The notes below the pieces were generated by a model that did no database searches, was not told the DNA's origin, and was given only the letters and a program-made list of their open reading frames with translations. From assembly GCA_035548775.1 (NCBI GenBank), contig DASZSI010000070.1, positions 1 through 9,653 of the forward strand: a DNA stretch of 9,653 nt, given 5' to 3'. The first letter of the stretch is position 1, and every line of letters begins with the position of its first letter. Positions 1-4,348 of the stretch are shown one piece after another. The position numbers were made by a program, and so were the translations under genes. The DNA comes from UBA7672 sp035548775. GTDB lineage: Bacteria; Pseudomonadota; Alphaproteobacteria; Caulobacterales; Hyphomonadaceae.

Positions 1-132
1 CTGCTCCAGATAGGAAAGGGAGATTTTTTGCCGCTCAGCGACTTCAGCCAGGGCAACCGGCCCCGGAGCTGAATTCTGAGCTACATCCACCAGGGCGATG
101 ACCGCATACCGTCCTTTGGACCCGACACGCAT
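1..132 (-). CDS. iscR: Rrf2-family regulator, IscR-like (N-terminal fragment, cut by left edge)
   Basis: Reading leftward from the ATG complementary to 130-132 gives 44 uninterrupted codons running off the edge of the window. The protein begins MRVGSKGRYAVIALVDVAQ and continues to ...AERQKISLSYLEQ. That is the classic start of an Rrf2/IscR winged-helix regulator: the basic (S/T)KGRYAV first helix, then a helix-turn-helix in which 'RQKISLSYLEQ' is the recognition region. In IscR, three downstream cysteines bind an Fe-S cluster and the protein controls isc/suf cluster-assembly genes; those cysteines lie outside the window, so cluster binding cannot be confirmed. In related bacteria suf genes usually follow this gene, here expected beyond the left edge. 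It is divergent from the hydrolase at 321. No strong Shine-Dalgarno sits directly before the ATG. Family assignment is secure; IscR rather than another Rrf2 member is likely but not proven. Confidence 0.85.
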   Translation of the reverse strand, partial: MRVGSKGRYAVIALVDVAQNSAPGPVALAEVAERQKISLSYLEQ

Positions 133-153
133 GTACAACCAGCTTTCTATTCC

Positions 154-224
154 CCCTTGCCGAAGGGCATTTCCCCGGCTTCCGAGCCGGTTTACGCACC
201 TCGACCAAAACCGGATCACCGGTT
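154..224. repeat. Cluster of three short inverted repeats in the divergent spacer
   Basis: Three perfect inverted repeats, each with a 4-base loop, lie between the iscR-like gene and the hydrolase: CCCTT-GCCG-AAGGG (154-167), CCGGCT-TCCG-AGCCGG (175-190) and AACCGG-ATCA-CCGGTT (209-224). The last two can also pair with each other (CCGGTTT 187-193 with AAACCGG 208-214). They fall within the likely promoter or 5' untranslated region of the leftward gene. They could be operator sites or RNA hairpins. None matches an IscR-site consensus that I can assert. Confidence 0.45.
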
Positions 225-264
225 CGCATCCTAAAAAACTTGAAATCCGAGCCCGAAATGGTGT

Positions 265-290
265 TTGACGGGCGCCTTGGGACGTAAACC
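265..290 (+). promoter_or_regulatory. Candidate promoter for the hydrolase operon
   Basis: TTGACG (265-270) followed 14 bases later by TAAACC (285-290) resembles the alphaproteobacterial housekeeping pattern (TTGACG, variable spacer, GCTANAWC-like -10). It would start transcription about 24 bases before the ATG at 321. The match is partial and the spacer short, so this is a weak call. Confidence 0.25.
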
Positions 291-320
291 CGCTAGTTCC
301 CCCACGAAGGCAAGCGCGAC

Positions 321-1049
321 ATGGCCGAACTGATCATCTCCGGACCCGCCGGCAGAATCGAAGCGCGCTACCAACCTGCGCCCGGCGAAAACCCGCCTAT
401 CGCGCTTATTTTACACCCGCACCCGAAAGCCGGCGGCACGATGCAGGACCCGGTGACGATCACCCTGTTCGAGATGTTCGCTGCACACGGCTTCTCCACG
501 ATGCGCTTCAACTTCCGCGGCGTGGGACGCAGCCAAGGTACGTTCGATGCGGGCGTGGCTGAACTTTCAGATGCCGCGTACGTGCTCGATCATCTCGAAT
601 CGTTGAACGAAAGTCCGAGCCAGTGCTGGGTCGCGGGCTCCAGCTTTGGCGCTTACATCTGTTTGCAGCTGCTGATGCGCCGTCCGGAGATTGACGGTTT
701 CATCGCCGTAGCTCCTCCAGCGAACCACTACGACCTCTCCTTCCTGGCGCCCTGCCCAGCCTCCGGCATCATCATCTCGGGCGACAAGGATGTGGTCGCG
801 CCGCCCGCGGACATCGACCGCTCGCTCACCAAGGTCCGTGTACAGAAGGGTGAGATCATCGACCGCGCGACGGTTTCCGGAGCAAACCATTTCTTCCAGG
901 GCAAGCTGGACGAGCTGGAGAAAACCGCCGCCGCTTATCTCAAGCGCCGCATGAAGGCTTTCGAGAAAGCGCAGAAAGAGGCCGCTGAGGCGAAAGCGAT
1001 CAAGGACGCCGCCAAGCCGCTGCCGAAGCCGCCGCAACAACAGAGCTGA
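321..1049 (+). CDS. Alpha/beta hydrolase, COG2945-type
   Basis: This 242-residue protein is a compact serine hydrolase of the alpha/beta fold. The visible features run in the expected order: strand and oxyanion region 'LILHPHPKAGGTM' (HPHP at residues 32-35), the 'RFNFRGVGRSQG' turn (62-73), nucleophile elbow GSSFG with Ser108, acid-residue loop 'SGDKDVV' with Asp157 as best candidate, and His190 in 'SGANHFF'. The triad is therefore complete. Hydrolases of this family have no well-defined substrate; esterase activity is the general expectation. The last 35 or so residues are rich in Lys, Ala and Pro and end in PPQQQS, a probably disordered tail outside the fold. The ATG at 321 has GAAGG ten bases upstream (306-310). 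It heads a three-gene operon, with the VOC gene 17 bases downstream, and is divergent from the iscR-like gene; homologues of this hydrolase are often found near Fe-S assembly genes in alphaproteobacteria. No signal peptide is visible, so it should be cytoplasmic. Confidence 0.88.
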   Translation: MAELIISGPAGRIEARYQPAPGENPPIALILHPHPKAGGTMQDPVTITLFEMFAAHGFSTMRFNFRGVGRSQGTFDAGVAELSDAAYVLDHLESLNESPSQCWVAGSSFGAYICLQLLMRRPEIDGFIAVAPPANHYDLSFLAPCPASGIIISGDKDVVAPPADIDRSLTKVRVQKGEIIDRATVSGANHFFQGKLDELEKTAAAYLKRRMKAFEKAQKEAAEAKAIKDAAKPLPKPPQQQS

Positions 1050-1066
1050 GACGGGGTTCGCTTACA

Positions 1067-1462
1067 ATGTTCTCGCACGTGATGGTCGGCACAAACGACC
1101 CGGATCGCTCGAAGGCGTTCTATGACGCCGTGCTCGCCACAGTCGGCGTGCCGCCGGGCTTCGTCGACAAGCATCCAGACAAGACCCGCGTGTTCTGGCG
1201 CACCAAGACCGGCGTATTCGGCGTCTCGACCCCGATCGACGGCAAGGAAGCCTGCCATGCCAATGGCGGCACGGTCGGCTTCGCCTGCACGACGCCGGAG
1301 CAGGTGCATGCCTTCCACGAAGCAGGCGTGAAAGCTGGCGGCACGCCGATCGAGGATCCGCCCGGCCTGCGCCCCGGACCCAGCGGGTTCTATCTCGCTT
1401 ACCTGCGCGATCCGGACGGCAACAAGATCTGCGCGATGCACCGCACGAAGGCGCCGGCCTGA
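1067..1462 (+). CDS. VOC (glyoxalase/bleomycin-resistance fold) family protein
   Basis: This 131-residue protein has the vicinal-oxygen-chelate signature at both ends: 'MFSHVMVGTNDPDRSKAFYDAVL' at the N-terminus (candidate metal ligand His4) and 'YLAYLRDPDGNKICAMHR' at the C-terminus. The middle contains 'HANGGTVGFACTTPEQVHAFHEAGVKAGG', the usual loop and helix of the second beta-alpha-beta module. VOC proteins include glyoxalase I, dioxygenases and thiol transferases. The position after DPDGNKI that carries the metal-binding Glu in glyoxalase I is Cys here, so plain glyoxalase I activity should not be assumed. It lies 17 bases after the hydrolase and 5 bases before the thioesterase-like gene, so co-transcription is very likely. 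Substrate unknown; family assignment is firm. Confidence 0.87.
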   Translation: MFSHVMVGTNDPDRSKAFYDAVLATVGVPPGFVDKHPDKTRVFWRTKTGVFGVSTPIDGKEACHANGGTVGFACTTPEQVHAFHEAGVKAGGTPIEDPPGLRPGPSGFYLAYLRDPDGNKICAMHRTKAPA

Positions 1463-1467
1463 GCGTC

Positions 1468-2262
1468 TTGAGCGAGACAGCCGAACCTTTCTTTCACCGT
1501 GATGGCGACGCATATGCGCCGACACGCATGGCGACCGGGTTCTGGGGACCTCGGGACAATCTGCATGCGCGTGTGATGATCGGCCTGTTCGCGCACGTGA
1601 TCGAACAGCAGTACGGCGAACCCGACCTGCAGCCGGCCCGACTGACCGCGGACCTCTATCGCCTGCCCGACCTGTCGCCTGTAACCGTGACGACGCGCCT
1701 GGTCCGCCAGGGCGGCCGCATCAAGGTGATCGAGGCGGAGCTGTTCTCCGGCGGCGTGTCCTCGGCGCGCGCATCATGCCAGCTGCTGCGTCGCTCGCAG
1801 CAGCCCGAGGCGCATGTCTGGTCACGTCCTGCCTGGGACGCCCCGCCCCCCGAACAGGTTCCCCCGCCGGAGCAGCCGTTCACCGAGAAGTGGGAGATGC
1901 GCCCGATCCTGCCACCGGGCGCGAGCCATGGTCGCGGGTTCCGCGCGCCCGGGCCGCGGCGCACCTGGCTGCGCGAAGTGCGCCCGCTGGTGGGCGGCGA
2001 GACGTATACGCCGTTCAGCCGCGTTGCGACCGGCATCGATTTCACGAGCCCGACCTCCAACGCATCGGACACCGGCCTCAACTTCATCAACTCGGATGTG
2101 ACGCTGTACCTGGCCCGCCCGCCCGTGGGCGAATGGATCGGCTATGAAGTCGCCGACCGGCAGAGCGCAGACGGGATTGCTGTCGCCTCCTGCGCCTTGC
2201 ACGACATCCAAGGGGCGATCGGATTCTCCTCCTGCGCGGCCCTGGCACAGAGCCGGAGATAG
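1468..2262 (+). CDS. Thioesterase family protein (acyl-CoA thioesterase-like, double hot-dog)
   Basis: This 264-residue protein begins 'FFHRDGDAYAPTRMATGFWGP' followed by 'LHARVMIGLFAHVIEQQ', the start of the 4HBT_3/TesB-like thioesterase family. The N-terminal hot-dog covers about residues 20-110 ('DLSPVTVTTRLVRQGGRIKVIEAEL'). A linker rich in Pro and Gln follows. The C-terminal hot-dog (about 165-260) includes 'NSDVTLYLARPPVGEWIGYE' and 'GIAVASCALHDIQGAIGFSS'. TesB-type enzymes hydrolyse acyl-CoA to free fatty acid and CoA; Asp in 'NSDVT' is the best candidate for the conserved acidic catalytic residue, but chain-length preference cannot be read. The start chosen is TTG at 1468, five bases after the VOC stop, because the conserved 'FFHRDGDAY' block precedes the first in-frame ATG (1528). 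No strong ribosome binding site is visible, so translational coupling is plausible. It ends the three-gene operon. Confidence 0.8.
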   Translation: MSETAEPFFHRDGDAYAPTRMATGFWGPRDNLHARVMIGLFAHVIEQQYGEPDLQPARLTADLYRLPDLSPVTVTTRLVRQGGRIKVIEAELFSGGVSSARASCQLLRRSQQPEAHVWSRPAWDAPPPEQVPPPEQPFTEKWEMRPILPPGASHGRGFRAPGPRRTWLREVRPLVGGETYTPFSRVATGIDFTSPTSNASDTGLNFINSDVTLYLARPPVGEWIGYEVADRQSADGIAVASCALHDIQGAIGFSSCAALAQSRR

Positions 2263-2308
2263 GCGGCGCGTGACGCAGCGCCAACTCCCGAGAATCTGAT
2301 CGCGCCGC
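2263..2308. repeat. Perfect 8-bp inverted repeat directly after a stop codon
   Basis: GCGGCGCG (2263-2270) and CGCGCCGC (2301-2308) are perfect complements separated by 30 bases. The left arm begins on the base after the thioesterase-like stop codon (TAG 2260-2262). No T-run follows, so this is not a canonical intrinsic terminator. It may be a 3'-end hairpin or a chance pairing in GC-rich DNA. Confidence 0.35.
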
Positions 2309-2347
2309 TGAGCCGCATCGCCTAGGCTGAATATCGGGACGATGTTC

Positions 2348-2354
2348 GGGGAGG
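2348..2354 (+). promoter_or_regulatory. Strong ribosome binding site fixing the start at 2360
   Basis: GGGGAGG lies five bases before the ATG at 2360. An in-frame ATG at 2342 overlaps the region and lacks such a site, so 2360 is the better start for the membrane protein. Confidence 0.75.
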
Positions 2355-2359
2355 ATCAT

Positions 2360-2896
2360 ATGGCCGCACGACAGCTCAACCTGCTTGCATCCATTGGCCT
2401 AGCGGTCGGCGGCGCGGCTGGCATGGCGGGCACATTCGTTGAACCTCCGCTGCGCGGCCTACTTTGGACTCTTGATGGTTCGGCGCTTGTGATGGCGAGC
2501 GCCGTCCTCACAGCATGCTTTCTCCGCGCAAAGCAGGACCTGGCGGCGGCAGGCTTCCTCGCATTTGCAATTGGCCAGGGCCTGGTGATTTCGACCGCTG
2601 GCCAGGACGTCGTGGCGGGCGCGCCTGTATTTGGCGCGGGGTCCGCGCTGTGGGCCGTCGGACTCGCGATGATCAGCACGTCGGCCGTCTTCCCGCTGGC
2701 GGTGCGTCTGATCGGTCTTGTCGCCGCGGCCTTGTTCGCCATTACGGCGTTCCAGATCATGTCCGGCGCGGGCGTCACCGCCCTGACGCAGCCGCTGCCA
2801 GCCTTCGCCTTCCCGGTCCTTATCGCCACACTCATCGGTTGGATCTGGGGCCTGCTGCGGCCGGGCGCGGCAGGGGAAGCGGCTGCGAACGCCTAG
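2360..2896 (+). CDS. Hypothetical multi-pass membrane protein
   Basis: I do not recognise a family for this 178-residue protein. It is strongly hydrophobic, with about six candidate membrane helices near residues 6-25, 36-54, 60-78, 92-110, 110-130 and 145-165. Loops are short and charge is sparse. The first loop holds 'TFVEPPLRGLLW' and the last helix ends 'LIGWIWGLLRPG', with a small Ala-rich tail. No enzyme motif, nucleotide-binding site or metal ligand cluster is visible, so a function should not be assigned. The start is set by GGGGAGG at 2348-2354; a start at 2342 would add six residues. It is separated from the thioesterase-like gene by 97 bases and from the tyrS leader by 55 bases, all on the same strand. 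It looks like its own transcription unit or a weakly linked one. Confidence 0.7.
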   Translation: MAARQLNLLASIGLAVGGAAGMAGTFVEPPLRGLLWTLDGSALVMASAVLTACFLRAKQDLAAAGFLAFAIGQGLVISTAGQDVVAGAPVFGAGSALWAVGLAMISTSAVFPLAVRLIGLVAAALFAITAFQIMSGAGVTALTQPLPAFAFPVLIATLIGWIWGLLRPGAAGEAAANA

Positions 2897-2915
2897 CCCG
2901 CGGGAGACGGCTGGC

Positions 2916-2944
2916 TTGACCGCCTGCGGCTCGCCCCGTATCAC
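2916..2944 (+). promoter_or_regulatory. Candidate tyrS promoter
   Basis: TTGACC (2916-2921) and TATCAC (2939-2944) are separated by exactly 17 bases, matching five and four of six positions of the TTGACA/TATAAT pattern. The expected transcription start is about 2950-2952, on or just before the ATG of the short leader ORF at 2952. Transcripts starting at or next to an ATG (leaderless) are common in alphaproteobacteria and would explain why no ribosome binding site precedes that ORF. Confidence 0.45.
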
Positions 2945-2951
2945 CGCCGCC

Positions 2952-3002
2952 ATGTCGCGCCGCGCCCAACTCGCTTCGTATTACTACCGCACGCTGAAAT
3001 AG
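2952..3002 (+). CDS. Putative tyrosine-rich leader peptide of tyrS
   Basis: This short ORF encodes MSRRAQLASYYYRTLK and ends with TAG. Codons 10-12 are TAT TAC TAC (2979-2987), three consecutive tyrosines about 100 bases upstream of the tyrosyl-tRNA synthetase gene. Runs of the regulated amino acid in a small ORF are the hallmark of ribosome-mediated attenuation (trpL, hisL, pheL and the pheM leader of pheST are the known models). No Shine-Dalgarno is visible, but a promoter-like pair places the transcript start close to the ATG. The stop codon abuts the first of several alternative hairpins. The peptide would act only in cis through ribosome position. The ORF is seen directly; its role is inferred. 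I do not know of a described tyrS leader of this sequence. Confidence 0.6.
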   Translation: MSRRAQLASYYYRTLK

Positions 3003-3003
3003 C

Positions 3004-3029
3004 GGGCGGTGCGACTTTGCATGCCGCCC
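3004..3029 (+). promoter_or_regulatory. Leader hairpin 2:3 (candidate anti-attenuator)
   Basis: GGGCGG (3004-3009) pairs with CCGCCC (3024-3029), continued inward by TGC (3010-3012) with GCA (3019-3021), a bulged TG at 3022-3023, and a six-base loop GACTTT. The left arm begins two bases after the leader ORF stop, so a ribosome sitting on the stop would cover it. A weak alternative partner for this arm lies just after the Tyr codons (CCGC 2987-2990 with GCGG 3002-3005, or CGCAC 2988-2992 with GTGCG 3009-3013). Confidence 0.5.
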
Positions 3030-3044
3030 AAGCCGGCGGCGATG
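3020..3044 (+). promoter_or_regulatory. Leader hairpin 3:4 (competing structure)
   Basis: GCCGCC (3023-3028) pairs with GGCGGC (3035-3040) around a six-base loop. CAT (3020-3022) extends the stem with ATG (3042-3044) past one bulged G. It uses the same bases (3024-3028) as the upstream hairpin, so the two cannot coexist. There is no T-run after it, so if it down-regulates tyrS it would do so by Rho, by pausing, or through translation rather than as a standard intrinsic terminator. Confidence 0.5.
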
Positions 3045-3050
3045 TGAGAT

Positions 3051-3081
3051 GGCCTCCGGTCGAAACAGACCTCTAGGAGCC
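3051..3081 (+). promoter_or_regulatory. Hairpin that can sequester the tyrS ribosome binding site
   Basis: The tyrS ribosome binding site AGGAG (3075-3079) lies six bases before the GTG start at 3086. CTCC (3054-3057) pairs with GGAG (3076-3079), GGTC (3058-3061) with GACC (3068-3071) around the loop GAAACA, and GG (3051-3052) with CC (3080-3081). Four bases (TCTA) bulge on the right and one C on the left. The site can therefore be hidden in RNA, a possible translational control point. Confidence 0.45.
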
Positions 3082-3085
3082 TCTC

Positions 3086-4348
3086 GTGAACACCCAGCCC
3101 TTCAAGCCGAAATCGACGTTCCTCAGGGAAATGATCGGTCGCGGCCACGTCTATCAGATGACGGACGAACAGGGGCTCGACAGCTACTGCTCCAACAACA
3201 TCGCGGTGGGTTATATCGGCTTCGACTGCACGGCGAAGTCGCTGCACGTTGGCTCGCTGGTGCAGATCATGAACCTGCGCCGGCTTCAGCAGGCGGGCGG
3301 CAAACCAATCGTCCTGATGGGCGGCGGCACGACGAAGGTCGGCGATCCGACCGACAAGGAAAAGTCGCGCCCGATACTGACGGTCGAGGAGATCAGGGCC
3401 AACATGGCTTCGATCAAGAAGAATTTCGAACCGTTCCTGAAGTTCGGTTCGGGACCTTCGGACGCGATCATGATCGACAACGCCGAATGGCTCGACGAGC
3501 TGAAGTACATCGAGTTCCTGCGCGACTTCGGCAAGCATTTCACGATCAACAAGATGATCGCGCAGGAGACGGTCGCGCGCCGGCTGCGCAACGAGGAGCC
3601 GTACACCTTCCTCGAGTTCAACTACATGCTGCTGCAGGCCTACGACTTCCTGGAGCTGGCGAAGCGCTTCGACTGTCGCATCCAGATGGGCGGATCCGAC
3701 CAGTGGGGCAACATCGTCAACGGGATCGACCTCACGCGCCGCATCATCGACCTGCCCGTTTTCGGCGTGACCACGCCGCTGATCACCACCGCCTCGGGCG
3801 GCAAGATGGGCAAGACGGCGGAAGGCGCCGTGTGGCTGAACCCGGAGATGCGCTCGCCCTACGACTACTGGCAGTTCTGGCGCAACACCGAGGATGCCGA
3901 CGTCGGCCGCTTCATGCGCCTGTTCACCGACATGCCGGAAGCAGAGATCGCGACCTACGAACGCGCCGAAGGCGCCGCCATCAACGAGGCCAAGAAACGC
4001 CTCGCCGATGAAGCAACCGCCATGCTGCACGGGCCCGACGAAGCGAAGAAAGCCAGCGCCGCGGCCGAAGCCGTTTTCAAGGGCGGCACCAGCGAGAACA
4101 TGCCGACCTTCGAGGTCGAGCGTGCGAAGCTGGCGGCGGGCTACGGCATTCTCGATGCGCTGGTCGCGGCGGGCCTCGCTGAGTCCAAAGGCGAAGCGCG
4201 GCGCTCGATCCAGGGCAATGCGGTGAAGCTCAACGGCGAAGCTGTCAGCGACGAGAAACTGATGATCGGCGAAGCAGCCCTGGACGCAGATGGTTCGGCG
4301 CGGCTGTCGGTCGGCAAGAAGCGGCACGCGCGCCTCAAGGCAGTCTAG
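3086..4348 (+). CDS. tyrS: Tyrosyl-tRNA synthetase
   Basis: This 420-residue class I synthetase charges tRNA-Tyr with tyrosine using ATP in the cytoplasm. The N-terminal Rossmann domain shows 'VGYIGFDCTAKSLHVGSL', with the HIGH-type motif HVGS at residues 54-57. The KMSKS-type loop is 'GKMGKT' (Lys240 to Thr244), a normal TyrRS variant. 'QMGGSDQWGNIVNGIDL' lies between them, the tyrosine-pocket and ATP-site signature of bacterial TyrRS. The C-terminal part (about 350-418) is an S4-like RNA-binding domain ('RRSIQGNAVKLNGEAVSDEKLMIGE'). Length is normal for the TyrS type. Translation begins at GTG 3086, supported by AGGAG at 3075-3079. The upstream region carries a Tyr-rich leader ORF and alternative hairpins that suggest control by tRNA-Tyr charging. 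The stop TAG shares bases with the stop of the convergent AsmA-like gene. Confidence 0.97.
   Translation: MNTQPFKPKSTFLREMIGRGHVYQMTDEQGLDSYCSNNIAVGYIGFDCTAKSLHVGSLVQIMNLRRLQQAGGKPIVLMGGGTTKVGDPTDKEKSRPILTVEEIRANMASIKKNFEPFLKFGSGPSDAIMIDNAEWLDELKYIEFLRDFGKHFTINKMIAQETVARRLRNEEPYTFLEFNYMLLQAYDFLELAKRFDCRIQMGGSDQWGNIVNGIDLTRRIIDLPVFGVTTPLITTASGGKMGKTAEGAVWLNPEMRSPYDYWQFWRNTEDADVGRFMRLFTDMPEAEIATYERAEGAAINEAKKRLADEATAMLHGPDEAKKASAAAEAVFKGGTSENMPTFEVERAKLAAGYGILDALVAAGLAESKGEARRSIQGNAVKLNGEAVSDEKLMIGEAALDADGSARLSVGKKRHARLKAV

Noticed and set aside
44..229. 61-codon minus-strand frame near the left edge
   Set aside because: It overlaps the iscR-like start in another frame; the frame running 132 to 1 encodes the recognisable Rrf2 N-terminus.
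935..1525. 196-codon minus-strand frame across the hydrolase, VOC and thioesterase-like genes
   Set aside because: It crosses three well-supported plus-strand genes and is rich in Arg and Ala as expected for antisense reading.
3004..3044. Canonical intrinsic terminator before tyrS
   Set aside because: The hairpins are strong but no T-run follows either one, so a standard intrinsic terminator is not supported.
2984..4327. 447-codon open frame on the minus strand opposite tyrS
   Set aside because: It lies entirely over a clear tyrS gene, has no recognisable domain, and its composition is that of an antisense frame of GC-rich coding DNA.
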